Below are positions 44,684-55,785 of a stretch of DNA of 64,000 bases, piece after piece. Position 1 is the stretch's first letter. Every line of letters starts with the position of its first letter. Position numbers and translations under genes: made by a program. Origin of the DNA: Sordariomycetes sp. S80-01Y (taxonomy: Eukaryota > Ascomycota > Sordariomycetes); contig JAXQJY010000030.1 in the NCBI GenBank assembly GCA_037042185.1, positions 496,001 through 560,000 of the forward strand, read 5' to 3'. The notes beneath the pieces were generated by a model that worked only from the letters and a program-made list of their open reading frames with translations, had not been told where the DNA came from and did no database searches.

Positions 44684-46189
44684 TCATGACCGCGTCGACA
44701 CAATAGCATCCTCAAGAATATCCAAGCCGATGTTAATCTCCTCCTCCGAAACATTGAGACTCGGCACAAACCGCAGCGTGTTCGTCCCTGCAGTGATGAC
44801 CAGCAAGCCCCGCTCCCTCGCGGCCTTTACGATGGGCGAAGGATCCTGCGTCAACTGGAGACCCAGAATCAACCCTCGGCCACGGACCTCTTTCACAAGG
44901 TCGGGGTACTTCTGCTGCCAGTGCTCGAAGCGCTTGCGGAACATACCGCCTTTGGCTACGACAGCCTCCTGGAGCTTGGGTTCGGAGAGACGCGAGACCA
45001 TGCTGTGCGCAACGCGGCAGGCCATGGGGTTGCCGCCGAATGTTGTGCCGTGGTCTCCGACCTTGATCTTCTCTGCTACTGAGCCGGTGACGATGACGGC
45101 ACCGATGGGGAACCCGTTTCCGAGAGCTTTGGCCGAGGTGAGGATGTCAGGGTGGGCCTCTTTGGGAAGGTTGCCGTGCGCCCAGAACGTTCCCGTCCTG
45201 GACATGCCGCATTGGATTTCATCGTGAATCAGCGTTGCGCCGACCTCGCGGCACCTCTTCGCAAGCGCGACGAGGAACTCCTCCGACGCAACTTGCACGC
45301 CACCCTCGCCTTGGATAGGCTCGACGATGACACCGCATGTTTTCTCCGTGACGGCGTCGTTGATGGCGGCGATGTCGTTGAACTTGCCCTGGTTGAACCC
45401 CGGAACCATGGGTGCGAAGGGTTCTTGGTACTTGGGGTTGTGCGTCGCCGATAGCGCGCCCATCGTCCTTCCGTGGAAACAGCCGTTGAAGGAGACAAAC
45501 TCCGTCTTCTGCCCTGACGGGTCGACAATCTTACCGGCCTTGCGGGCAAACTTGATGGCCGCCTCGTTGGCCTCCGAGCCGGAGTTGCAGACGAACACGC
45601 GTTCGGCGTCGTGCATGCATCCTGACTCAAGGGTCTTTTCAATCAAAAGCTTTGACAAGGCGCCGGTCCAGGGGTTATAGTACAAGTTGGAAGCATGCAT
45701 AAGAGTGTTGGCCTTCCACATGTTAGTCAGTGTCGCCAGCTTTTGAGTCACACCTGCATACCTGATCGGCGACGATCCTCGACACCTCGGGGTCGCAGTG
45801 TCCCAGAGAGTTGACGGCAATACCAGCAGTAAAGTCGAGGTATTTCCTGTTCTCGATGTCCCATATCCACGACCCCTCGCCTTGAGTAAATACAGGCGGG
45901 GGCCTGGCGTAGGTTGCTACCATGTACGGGGCGTGTTCATTCACGAGGGCGGCGCTGGGGGAGTCGGTTGCGGGGTCAGGGTTCGGCAGCGAGGCTTCCT
46001 TCTGCGACGGTGTGAGCTATGTGTGTGCATCATGGTTACTTGGCAACAACTGACGTTGATTGTCTGCTTGACGCTCTCGGAGAGGTTCGAAGCACCACTG
46101 GCGGAGGCAAATGATCGCTGGGTGATGCGCGAGCTGCCCGACGCCGCCAGGCCGGCCAATTGACGGCGCGCCACAAGTCGTAAAGCCAT
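44684..46189 (-). CDS. arg8: Acetylornithine aminotransferase, mitochondrial
   Basis: Three exons (46189-46055, 46016-45762, 45712-44684) encode 472 residues. It is a class III PLP aminotransferase that makes N-acetylornithine from N-acetylglutamate semialdehyde in mitochondrial arginine synthesis. The first 30-40 residues are Arg/Ala/Ser-rich and lack acidic residues, which fits a presequence. Seen: GSWIWDIENRKYLDFTAGIA, VCNSGSEANEAAIKFARK, SFNGCFHGRTMGALS, EPIQGEGGV, LIHDEIQCGMSRTG, the PLP lysine at about 325 in TSAKALGNGFPIG, and GTTFGGNPMAC. Ornithine aminotransferase is less likely because of the mitochondrial leader and overall block pattern. Intron 1 is only 38 nt but is needed to keep frame. 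Confidence 0.94.
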
Positions 46190-46948
46190 GATGCCTGGAT
46201 GAATCACGGAGAGGCTCTCTGGGTATGTGACTGGCAATGGAGGGGCTGAAGTTCGAGTGTCACGGTCGTTTAAGAAATTATCTCGGTCGTTATCGATAAG
46301 ACAGCTGAGCTCCGGTGTCGGTCTGCGTCATTGCAGCAGTGGCCATTGCAGATCACCAAGGGGCGCAATGACCGATGCGTGCCTCAAGAAGCTGATACTA
46401 GTGTTGTTTCATCCTGGCGCCCTTTCTTCGATCATTAATGATTACGATTGTGCAACCTACGTTGCTGGTTGCTATCACAGGACGGGTGGTCGAGGTTGAA
46501 GCGGCCCGGCTACCCTAGGGTCGCCGCGACCAGCTTCTCAATGGGTAACGCTCAACCTAGATACTACATCACATCCTAATCAAGAGAATGATACGCCTCA
46601 TTAAGTTGATGAATCAACGAGGCCTTGCAAGTCGCACACCCTTTAAGCTGTGTCATGATGCCTAGAGCGCTGGACTTCCGTATGACAAGTGCACACGTGA
46701 ACGCTTGGTGGATCGTCGCGACGAAAGGCATGAGGTGCCGGCAGAACGACTTAGAACAGACATTAAAACTTGATTTGGTGCCGGTTCTATAACTTCAGAA
46801 GGACGCCACGAGATCCAGTTAATTGCGTGAACTGCGCAACTTCGGGCGATCCGCCCTCCGTCAACGCGGCCGGCGAGAAGGGGCCCATCTCGAGATTCAC
46901 ATCAACAACAAGGCATGGCCTGAAAGCCCCAGCGCAGCGCCGAGTCCC
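46190..46948. other. Intergenic region, arg8 promoter
   Basis: A 760-bp stretch between the arg8 start and the stop of the next minus-strand gene. It has short frames only, with no recognised element. Confidence 0.5.
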
Positions 46949-47689
46949 TTAGTGAGGATACTCCGGCCCTCCAGGCGGCACACTACTTGGTCCTTCGGGG
47001 CTGTCCAGTTTCTCACTATACCAATCCTCGTTGGGGATGACGCCATTTCTCCCTTTGTAGACCGGCCCGTCCCAACTGTACCCCTGATTCATGTTCTTCC
47101 TCGCCTCAGCACTGGACACAGTCGTGCCGTTTACCTCGGCCTTCTGGCCCAGAAAATCTGCCATGCCGTCGCAGATTTTCTCCGAGGGCCTCGTCCTCCA
47201 CGTTGGACTGCGTTTGGTGTTGGATAACGATTTCATGGTTCGGGACAGAAGGCCAAGTCCGTCGCGCTGGGTTGAGGACTCATTGTCGTCCTTAGCCGCG
47301 CCCCCCTCGATGGAGCGCTTCAAGTTCGGTGGCCAAATTGGAACTCGGGGCATGGTGTGGTCAACGGCCTCCTGGGTCAGGTTGCTGCTTGGACCCATAT
47401 CTTCAGTCTTGGATTTGCCCTTCTTCTTGGATTTGTTCTTCTTCTTGGCTTTGCCCTTGTTCTTCCGGTTGTCCCTCTTCTCAGACCGGTTCGTACCCTT
47501 GAGTGCGCCAGGTAGGCAACTCAGCCCTCGCTTAGGGTGCAGATGCTGCTCCGGAATGGGTGCCTCATCTAGACCTTTGGGTGCGTTAGAAAGGCAGGTC
47601 AGACCTCGCTCAAGGCACGGATGCTCCGTTGGCACGGGTGCCGAAGCCCCAAGGGCCACAAAGGCGACAAGAATGCTCGCAGGACGCAT
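46949..47689 (-). CDS. Hypothetical secreted protein with repeated Kex2 (KR) sites
   Basis: A single exon encodes 246 residues that I do not recognise. The N-terminus is a clear signal peptide (MRPASILVAFVALGASA). Lys-Arg pairs lie at 53-54, 71-72, 124-125 and 159-160, each a potential Kex2 cut. A 12-residue element, R-G-L-T/S-C-L-x-x-A-x-K-G, occurs twice (28-39 and 54-65). Residues 73-94 are extremely Lys-rich. There are four Cys (25, 32, 58, 173) and four possible N-glycosylation sequons. The C-terminal 80 residues contain Gly/Pro/Tyr. The layout suggests a precursor processed in the Golgi into peptides (inference). The strand-opposite frame here is probably a shadow. A possible alternative is an unprocessed cell-wall or effector-like protein. 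Confidence 0.6.
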   Translation of the reverse strand: MRPASILVAFVALGASAPVPTEHPCLERGLTCLSNAPKGLDEAPIPEQHLHPKRGLSCLPGALKGTNRSEKRDNRKNKGKAKKKNKSKKKGKSKTEDMGPSSNLTQEAVDHTMPRVPIWPPNLKRSIEGGAAKDDNESSTQRDGLGLLSRTMKSLSNTKRSPTWRTRPSEKICDGMADFLGQKAEVNGTTVSSAEARKNMNQGYSWDGPVYKGRNGVIPNEDWYSEKLDSPEGPSSVPPGGPEYPH

Positions 47690-48112
47690 GATGTAGGCGA
47701 GTTGATCGCTGCTGTTCTAGAGGAGCAATAAGCGAATTCGAAAGGTTCGATGCTGGCAGGGGTGCTTGTAATTGGCATGTAGGCCTTGAAAGAGAATGTG
47801 CCTGTTTCAGTGTGTTAGCGACGAAGAGCGTGTGCTCTTACGTGGGAGGAGAGGGAGGGGCTTTGAGGGCCAAGCGGCTCCGAAGCCTAAGAAGAACAGG
47901 TAAATCAGATTCTAACTGCAGTACAAGCTACACTAGCTCCTTGGATGACAACATTCTTCACGGTGTGGCCAAAGAGTCCGCGAAATTATCGCCCGTGTAT
48001 ACAATAACCCAAAAACGCCGTGGTCGCTCGGGCACAGCTAGTGCCTCGCCTGAAGAAATGTACAAGCGTTCAAAGCCACATTGCGAAATCTGCTGCGAGC
48101 AATCAGAGATGC
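47690..48112. other. Intergenic region, promoter of the secreted-protein gene
   Basis: 420 bp containing the atg27 3' end and the next minus-strand promoter. No coding sequence is evident. Confidence 0.5.
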
Positions 48113-49259
48113 TCACACAGCGCTGTAGCCACCGCGGCTTCCCGTGCCTTGGACTGTGTTGAGCACGGAGCGTGTCCAGTCCTTGAGGAGGTAGGGAACG
48201 TCGCGGATAGTATCGCCATGGGGCACGAGGTCCCATCCACGCGCGCCGTATCGGGTGTAGTTCAGCCAGGAGCCGAAGATCAGGTAAGCGGCGATAGCGA
48301 GGAAAGCGCTGCGTTAAAATATTAGCGGTGCCCAACAGAAGTTATACTTTCTCAGCCCAAACTTACATGAGGATGAACCAGGTGAAGAAGCCCCAGTGCG
48401 AGCTGCTGTCCGAGCCGCCCTCATCGTCGCCACTATCGTCGCGATTCTCGCACGCGTACTTAGTGTGCCAAGTCAACCGCAGGATATCCTTGTCATTGCC
48501 CTCGCTCCCGTAGCTCTCCCAAATCAAAGCAGCATCATCCTTGACCAGCTGGTGCTCAACACCGCTCTCCACGCCATCGTCCTCATCCTCCTCATCCTCC
48601 TCTTCCTCACCGCGCTTCCGTAGCTTCTTATCGTCACCGTCGTATCGGTCCTCGGATTCCCACTCGCCTTCCAAGCCAGTCTTCTCCTTGTCGCAAAGGA
48701 ATTCGATGACAGCTTGCTGCTCGCGACGCTCCTTCGTCGGCCCGTTGAGCGGGTGCTTGCCGCCCTTGAGAACGAGACGTAAGCCCTCCTTCTTGGAGTC
48801 GTCGTGGGAGTCGCTGGTTTTGAGTCGAGTGGCTTCGTATTCGAAGCTAGAGCCGCCGGTGTTCTCAAGATTGCCTGCAATGGCGACAACCTTGGAAACC
48901 ACATCCGTGTCATCCTTAATGGTCCGCTCGATGGCGCATGCTGCACTCGTTAGCATCTAATTCTACTCGTCCCCGTGTTCTCCAAACGTACCCCGTGTCC
49001 CATTCGGGCACTCCTCGCCCTTCTTCGACTTGCCGCTTTTCTTCAGCGGCTGGCATACGTCCACGGTGTATGTAGTGTTAAAATGCGTCTGTGCAAGGTC
49101 TTCCCACTTAGACGTGACAACGCTGTGCGGTCCCCCAAGCTTGGAGAGATCGAACTTCTGTCCTTCTATCACTATTTTCTTGCAGTCCAGCATCGCTGAA
49201 GCTGGGGAAGCGGCCAGAAGTAAGGGCACCAGCAGCCCCGAAGCTTGCGGCAGCTGCAT
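48113..49259 (-). CDS. atg27: Autophagy-related type I membrane protein Atg27
   Basis: Three exons (49259-48992, 48940-48367, 48308-48113) encode 345 residues. A signal peptide (about 1-22, ending ASPASA) precedes a lumenal Atg27/mannose-6-phosphate-receptor-like domain with spaced Cys. An acidic Glu/Asp-rich linker follows around 200-220. A single membrane helix lies near 267-292 (WGFFTWFIL then AFLAIAAYLIFGSW). The short cytosolic tail ends GGYSAV, with YSAV a YxxO sorting signal typical of this family. Atg27 cycles between Golgi, endosome, vacuole and Atg9 reservoirs and is needed for efficient autophagosome formation. The membrane helix is interrupted by intron 2, and joining gives a continuous helix, which supports the splice sites. 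Confidence 0.92.
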
Positions 49260-50061
49260 CGCGGTCTGGTTGAATGTGTCCGAATGGCGGAAAACGGCGG
49301 GTTCGGAGTTGGGAAGGCGTTCGGCGGCGGGTGTGACGTTTGTCGAAGGGATAGCCGACTGAATAGTCTTCTTTAAGCTTCCTTCGAGCTTTCGACGGTG
49401 AGCGAAAGTGATTTGAGTCGCTGGACTCAGGTTGAGGTTGATGGTCAGTTGAGAATTCAGCGCATGTGCTGCTCCCTGATGGCTCCGCGACGTGACCACC
49501 GGCAGCTTCCACTCTTGGCGGTTGTGTCATCTCCCAGCTCCACGACAGTGTTCCTGAGGTCACGTGCCTCCTTGTCAACACCGTCGGACAGTTATGACAT
49601 CAGGTACCTTGAGCACACATCAAACACCGATCGTGGCAATGAGCAGATGTAAACTTGCGACGCTGGGCAATTGTAAATGTTGAGTGTGAGAGGCCATTGC
49701 CCCATATATAAGCAAGGGCTCTAATTTACAAGCCATCTGTCCGCACCCCTTTGTCCGCACCCCTTCCATTAGACGCGTTAAACACCGATGCTGTGGTCCA
49801 TCCAACCGACCATCCCTTGGTCAAAACAATTCCAAAATTCCAAGAACCCCTGAATGCTGAGAAAGAGACGCTTCCGAGGGTATACAACAAAGGGAACTGA
49901 TGAACTCCCGACTCCTGCCTTCATCCTCAGCGTAACGTCCTTCGTTAAACCATGTATTCCCACCACCCGTTGATTATTCCCCCCACGCATTGTACATACT
50001 CGGCGCCTATACATTGCAACCAGTAGACGTTGTGACCTCGACGTAACCTTCAGGTCAGATC
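49260..50061. other. Intergenic region, atg27 promoter and spt20 3' end
   Basis: 800 bp with no recognised gene. It should contain the atg27 promoter and the spt20 3' untranslated region. Confidence 0.5.
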
Positions 50062-53000
50062 CTACATCCCCTGATGACCCATCATCCCACCCATGTTCTG
50101 CATGGCCTGCTGCTGCTGGTGCTGCTGGTGTTGTTGGTGTTGAAGCTGCTGGTGCTGCTGTTGCTGCTGCTGCATAGCTTGAGCATGCGCCTGCCTTTGA
50201 CGCTGAACATTGGCATGCCACATAGAGTTGGCTCGGGCGAGCGCCTGGCTCTTGTATGTCTCTCTCGCTTCGGCTGGGATGTTGTCAGGGCTGCCAAACT
50301 TCACAGCAGCATCGTTCAGCATTTGGCTAAACAACTGCTTAGCTACCCCTTGGATTTGGGGGTTGATCTGTTGCTGGGGCCGTTGCTGCTGCTGCTGCTG
50401 CATTTGTTGCTGCTGTTGTTGCTGTTGCTGCAGCTGTTGCATTTGCTGCATTGTGAAGGCATTCATGTTGGGATTCTGGCCATTCATCATCTGGTTGCTG
50501 ACTTGTCGTTGCATTCCATTCGCAGCCATCGGGTTCATCCTAGCCATTTGCTGCTGCATCTGAGCCATTTGTGGCGATATTTGACGCATGTTGTTGCCGC
50601 CCTGCATGTTCTGCAGTGCCTGTGTATATTGCTGGATGACATGTGGTGATGATATCATGCCGTTGGGTTGCTGCTGAGGATGTCCTTGATGCTGCTGTTG
50701 TTGTTGTTGTTGTTGTTGCTGCTGCTGCATCATCATTTGGTTCCGCATCATTTGCATCATTTGCATCTGCTGGGGCGTCATCTGTCCCTGGCCTTGCATC
50801 TGTCCATTCATGCCTTGCATGCCCTGTAGAGCCTGCTGGTGCTGCTGTTGTTGTTGCTGAGCAAGCATGGCGCGCTGCTGGGCCTGCATCTGCTGGAAGG
50901 CCTGCGGATTCTGCATCATTTGCTGTTGCATCTGAGGATTGTTCATCATCATATTCTGGCCCATCTGCGAATTCTGTGCCATCATGTTGGGAGGTGGGCT
51001 GGCCTGGGTCATGCGCGGAGTAGCCTGGATATTCGGGCGATTGACGGGCGTGCCGTGGGCCATGTTTGGCGTTCCATGTGGCATACGCGGTGTGTTGGAA
51101 GGATGACTCTGCTGACTTCCCCTGGCTGACATGTTATGACCCATGGGAACGGACATGGGTGCATTCTGAACAACGGATGCTGGTCGTGAGGGACTGGCTG
51201 CCATGGTAGAGCTCGTCTGCTGCATAGGCACAGAGTTGTTGGGAACCATGGGCGAGGAATGGTTTTGAGGCGTCCCATGCCGAACGACTGGCGAGGAGCC
51301 TTGGGCTTGGGCCTGGGCAATCTGCGCCTGGAGCCTTGCCTGTGCTTGATTCGTAGCTTGAGGCTGCCCTCCGTTGTTTGGCATTCCGTTCTGCATGACA
51401 ACATTCTGTTGTGGGTGGCCATGCTGCGCGCCATTCTGCTGGTTGTTCTGCTGTTGGTTGTTTTGGTTGGCAGCCTGCTGGGCAGCCATCCGCTGTCTTT
51501 GAGCTTCAGCTTGCTGTGCTTGACGTTCCCTGAGCGCGGCAGCTTCGCGCCTGGCCTTCTCCGCTTCGTTCTGTTGCTTTTGGGCTTGCGCTTCTGCTGT
51601 CTGCTGCGTCTGTCGTTGAAGCTGGAGTTTGCGGTCGTTCTCCTGCTGCTTGATCTTCTCCTGCTCCCTCTTCTCTGCATGCTCTTGCTTAATTTGCTCA
51701 ATGACCTTGAAGCGCTCGAACGTTGGTTCGAAGGCTGAGGCGCCAGTTTGAGTGTCCCCGTCCGTCCCACTTGCAGCCTGAGCTCCAGCAGCGCCAGGTC
51801 GCTCGTCGAGGAACAGCATGTAGCGTTCTTGTTCGGCAGCAGCGGCCTCATCAGCTGCCATCTCCGCCACGGTCCTTTTCCTGGTCTTCGGCGCTGGAGG
51901 TGGCTCTGCATGCTTCGGGTGTGAAAGTATTTCCAAGGCGGCGATTTGCGTTGCCACGTTGGACGCTTTGGGCGTCAGGACCAGCGGGGCTTCCGTGGCT
52001 ACAAGAATCTGTCCCTCTGCGGCGCGGAGCTGACTGGGATCCATTTCCATCTTCTCTCGCTTCTGACGTTTTGCTGGAGGGGGCATGCTGGATGCTGTCG
52101 GTGTCGGTGGAACCAAAGCCGACGGAGTTTGGGGGAGATTTGTTTGACCATCCAATTGTGAGACCGGCGTTGTTGCGGAAAGCAGAAGATCCCGGGAGAA
52201 ACTCTCTGAAGTCGGGACGAGGACCACAGTGAAGACTTTGGACTTCGAAGACGTTTGACCGTCTGCTGGATGGTCTCTACTGGCAGGTTCATCTGCCTCC
52301 TCTTGCTTCGCCACTTTGCCGTCTTCGTCCGTTTTCTTATTCTCATCTTGATTACTTGACTCGTCCTTCGCAAACGGCGCATATGATGAGGGCGTCACGT
52401 AAGGATTGTGTTTGTGTATCGAGGGGATCTTCGGGATCTTAGATTTGGCAGCCGGCTTCGCAGCGTCCTTGACTTGGGCCACAGACTTGTGGTCATGGAC
52501 TTGAACGATGAGGCAGCCGTCATAGAAAGGCACTCCACTCTGCGTCAAGATCTCAAGGAGGTCGTGGGGCACGGTTCGGGTTTTGAGGTGCTCGAGGAAT
52601 ATGGCCATTGGTGACCGATATGAAAACATGCCATCCTGATTGTCGAATCGGAAGTGCTGAGGATGTAAATGCACTATCAACGAAGGGGGTCGTCCTCTGA
52701 ACTTCTTCAGAATATATGCCGGTGTGAGAACTGGTATGGTCAGTAGAGCTCCGTGGGCGCACCAAGCGTCAGTCATACCGTGAGGCCGTGCAGTAGTGTT
52801 GGCGGCATTTGGGTCTTCGTTCAGCGGGCCCGATCGCAGGCCAGCACTATTTCGCGAATTCCTCCCAGCCTGGTTTGCAGTATCCCGCCGTATCCTGTTT
52901 GATGGCCGCACTGACGATGCAATGGGTCGTTCGGACACCAAGTTGGCCGAAGCTTTCGCAGTTGCCGGTGTCTTAGACTTGGATGCCGAAGGCATCGACG

Positions 53001-53097
53001 AGGCGCTCATCGCGGTCGCTCCGTTGGTCTGGATATCTGTAGGAGCAGACCGCTTCAGCTTGTTCGCGCCGTTAGTCTGCACAGCAACAGGTGCCAT
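50062..53097 (-). CDS. spt20: SAGA complex subunit Spt20, glutamine-rich
   Basis: One exon encodes 1011 residues from the ATG at 53097. The conserved Spt20 domain lies at about 105-210 (GMTDAWCAHGALLTIPVLTP, SLIVHLHPQHFRF and FYDGCLIVQVHDHK). The C-terminal two-thirds is low-complexity and Gln/Met/Asn/Pro-rich, with several pure Gln runs and an extended Gln/Ala/Arg/Lys coiled coil near 500-570. The last residues read MMGHQGM. Spt20 is a structural core subunit that holds SAGA together and supports transcription activation in the nucleus. Gln-run lengths come from CAG/CAA codon mixes and may vary between strains. Confidence 0.93.
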   Translation of the reverse strand: MAPVAVQTNGANKLKRSAPTDIQTNGATAMSASSMPSASKSKTPATAKASANLVSERPIASSVRPSNRIRRDTANQAGRNSRNSAGLRSGPLNEDPNAANTTARPHGMTDAWCAHGALLTIPVLTPAYILKKFRGRPPSLIVHLHPQHFRFDNQDGMFSYRSPMAIFLEHLKTRTVPHDLLEILTQSGVPFYDGCLIVQVHDHKSVAQVKDAAKPAAKSKIPKIPSIHKHNPYVTPSSYAPFAKDESSNQDENKKTDEDGKVAKQEEADEPASRDHPADGQTSSKSKVFTVVLVPTSESFSRDLLLSATTPVSQLDGQTNLPQTPSALVPPTPTASSMPPPAKRQKREKMEMDPSQLRAAEGQILVATEAPLVLTPKASNVATQIAALEILSHPKHAEPPPAPKTRKRTVAEMAADEAAAAEQERYMLFLDERPGAAGAQAASGTDGDTQTGASAFEPTFERFKVIEQIKQEHAEKREQEKIKQQENDRKLQLQRQTQQTAEAQAQKQQNEAEKARREAAALRERQAQQAEAQRQRMAAQQAANQNNQQQNNQQNGAQHGHPQQNVVMQNGMPNNGGQPQATNQAQARLQAQIAQAQAQGSSPVVRHGTPQNHSSPMVPNNSVPMQQTSSTMAASPSRPASVVQNAPMSVPMGHNMSARGSQQSHPSNTPRMPHGTPNMAHGTPVNRPNIQATPRMTQASPPPNMMAQNSQMGQNMMMNNPQMQQQMMQNPQAFQQMQAQQRAMLAQQQQQQHQQALQGMQGMNGQMQGQGQMTPQQMQMMQMMRNQMMMQQQQQQQQQQQQHQGHPQQQPNGMISSPHVIQQYTQALQNMQGGNNMRQISPQMAQMQQQMARMNPMAANGMQRQVSNQMMNGQNPNMNAFTMQQMQQLQQQQQQQQQMQQQQQQRPQQQINPQIQGVAKQLFSQMLNDAAVKFGSPDNIPAEARETYKSQALARANSMWHANVQRQRQAHAQAMQQQQQQHQQLQHQQHQQHQQQQAMQNMGGMMGHQGM

Positions 53098-53870
53098 GGT
53101 CGCGGCTCCCGCTGCGGCAGGCAGCAATGTTGCGGCACCGGCAAGTTTCGCACCGTGTGTCGATGATACGTGCTATATCGCAATTGTAGACATTGATAGA
53201 TTGATTCGCCGCGTTCGTAGACACTCGGTTCGATGATGCGGGGGATTCGCGTGGATTCGCAACGATGATGATATCGAGGTCAGCCGCCCACTGGAGTCGA
53301 GTACGGGATCGCAACCGAGGCGCGGAAGAGATCGGGTTTACCGGGCGCTCAAACCACGGAAGGGCGCAGAAAGGCTTTTGGGGACCGACCAGCTCGCGGC
53401 CGTCGCTGAATTCGTGGGAATGTTTGTGATGTTGATGGTGATGCGTCGCTTCGTGTCTGCCGCCGCATCACGAATGCGGTCGGCTGAGGCTCCACGCCCG
53501 CGACTAGGAGCGAGATGCCAAGTCACGTGATATCCTTTGGCTTCGAATTGCAGTCCACATAATCAACTTTATGAACAGCAATAAACGTTGGTGAGCAGGT
53601 CTGAGAACTTTCAATAGAGCTGGTCTGTTCCTAGGATTTGCGCCGCATTTTAGTAATCAACAATGATTGCGATCCCATTTGAACAATGGACGACCTAGGA
53701 CACGTGAGCGACGCGATAGGCGGAGTGAAACATGACGACAATGACGATCCTGACCGCCCCGAACAATGGTGTTAATCAACTAGCGTTGCTAGTCATGTAC
53801 ACTCGTAGTTATCTTCAGTGATATTTCCTATACTAGTATGTCCACAATGCGCTTATACCAAAATTGCTCA
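53098..53870. other. Intergenic region, spt20 promoter
   Basis: 770 bp between the spt20 start and the stop of the next minus-strand gene. No gene is recognised. Confidence 0.5.
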
Positions 53871-55160
53871 TTACTCGATGCCTTGCACACGTCGTTGCCA
53901 ATCGTCGTTGACACGCATGCCATCAACAACAACGACGCCGCGCCCTCTCCCTACCCTCTCGGGGCGTTGCCACCACTTCTCGTCTTTTCCACTCTTCTCA
54001 GCCTCCGACTCACTGTCGGCGAGACCACCAGCACCGCCTTCTGCACCGACGACAAGAATGACGTCGTGCCGCAGCCAAGAGTGCAGGGTAGTGATGAGAT
54101 TGCCATTGTCACCAGCCATTGATTCTTGAAGGTAGATGACTTCAGGCTGCAGATGACGCAGGATATGGGTGTGGCCATTGAATGTAGTAAAAGGCAAAAC
54201 CATGCTGTCCTTCTCCACAATGGCTAGAGCCTGTGAATAAACAGCGTTGAATGCTGCACTTGCTGCAGGAGAGCTTGCGCTGTGATATCGTCAGAGTGGG
54301 ATCTTGCCCCAGGACATGTAGACTTACATGGCGGCCTTGGAATCGGCTCCTGGTTGGGCTTGGTCGTGTCCAATGTTAGAGTATGAGGAGCTTAGCGAAG
54401 GAGGCGGAAGATTACTGGTAGTAGTCTCTAACGAAGTCTCCTTGAGGTCCGGCGCATATATCAGAACGAACAACTTGACCTTCGAGAAGTCGTTGTGTCG
54501 AGGAATGTGAGAGAGAATCGACTGCCGTCATTAGCAATACTTCTTGGTACATTTCTGGGTCCAACGTACGGCATGCTCGATGTAGCCATTGCTGTCTGCC
54601 TCTGCCAATGGGGAATCCGCCGAGACGACAATGGCAACTGTCTTGCGACCCCGAGCATTCCCTAATGGCGCACGATCCGCCTTCGCATCTGCTTCCTCTG
54701 ACCAGGGATTGTTGCCCTCATCTTCCCGAATCGAGGAGAGCGCTTTGCCCATCGCAGCACCTGCCGCCGCGAAGCCTGCAGCTACGTTCTTTCCAGTTGC
54801 GTCAAAGAACTGCTGAGGGCTCGGCGTCCTTCGCAGTGCGCCTGACATACGAGCACCCCATCCAGACACATCGCTGGGGGCCGTAGCTACCCCGACACTC
54901 TCGTGATCCGTCGGGGGCCCTTGCGGTCGCGGGGGTTGTTGCGGTGGGCGACCGTCTCTCGAAGCGCCGTACGCGGGGTTATCGCCGTAGTCTGCATTGT
55001 CGTAGTCCAAGCCCGGCTCGTGATCCTCCTCGCTCGAGTCTTTGCGCTGACTCCATGCCCAAGCCGCAACTCCCGCGGTTGCAACCGTGAGGGTCACAGC
55101 CAGCGGTACCCAATGACTCCAGACACCGTGCCGACGGGAGTCGTTTCGATTTGGTGACAT
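53871..55160 (-). CDS. Peroxin-22-like membrane-anchored protein
   Basis: Three exons (55160-54570, 54521-54328, 54279-53871) encode 397 residues. A single N-terminal membrane segment lies at about 17-36 (WVPLAVTLTVATAGVAAWAW), followed by an acidic, Pro-rich disordered linker. The C-terminal domain has strand-turn segments RKTVAIVVSADSPLA, DFSKVKLFVLIYAPDL, HTHILRHLQPEVIYLQES and RHDVILVVGAEG. This arrangement fits the filamentous-fungal peroxin-22-like family. Pex22 anchors the ubiquitin-conjugating enzyme Pex4 on the peroxisome for Pex5 recycling. The assignment rests on remembered motifs and topology, so it is moderate. It is head-to-head with eIF2B gamma across 625 bp. Confidence 0.75.
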
Positions 55161-55785
55161 TTAGTCGGATAGCTGTCGCATCGCTCGTTGGAGACTGGCG
55201 TGGAGATGCCCCCGTGGGTGGAGCTTGGATCTCGCGATTGTTTTGATTTGACTTTAATCGGTCAAGCAATGGCACACGGCGCGGGTAGGTTGACAGCCAC
55301 CAGATATGAGGATTTTATCTCACGCAGGCTTTGTGCAATGGCCGCTCGTCGAAGTTCGTCTGTCGCAAAGTTGGTGGCTGGGGGCCGACGATCCCATGGC
55401 TGGCATCAACAATCAGGAAGCTCGGGTGGAGCTGCCCAGCAACGGCGTCAGCATCCGAGGTTCGGGCAGCAGTCTGCATCATTGGCTGCTGCGGGGCAGG
55501 CGAATATCCGAGCCGAGCATTTGGCAACACGTGCGTAATGGTTGTGGCGGTGCGCTAGACGAAAATCACTTGCCCGGTTCACCAGCCACAATTCACCCCA
55601 CGTTCGTGATACCATCCCACCATAATCTTTTACCTGTGACTCGAACGAACAATCGAAGACAGGCCATCACGCTTTCTCAGCACCACTTCACGTGCCAAAT
55701 AGCAGCACATTTGAGATCTCGGAAGAAGGACTAAACGCTCCATTGATCTCACCTGGTTCAAATCGAGGCTGCAGCCTCTCACACC
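55161..55785. promoter_or_regulatory. Divergent promoter region, pex22-like and eIF2B gamma
   Basis: The two start codons face away from each other across 625 bp, so both promoters must lie here. No coding sequence is supported. Confidence 0.6.

Noticed and set aside
47091-47696. 201-codon plus-strand frame opposite the secreted-protein gene
   Set aside because: The minus-strand frame has a clean signal peptide, repeats and Kex2 sites. The plus-strand product is low in features and starts inside the other gene. Strand-specific RNA would settle it.
42357-55160. Six tandem minus-strand genes as a functional cluster
   Set aside because: Their products (transporter, arginine enzyme, secreted protein, Atg27, Spt20, Pex22-like) share no pathway, and gaps of 0.4-0.8 kb imply separate promoters.
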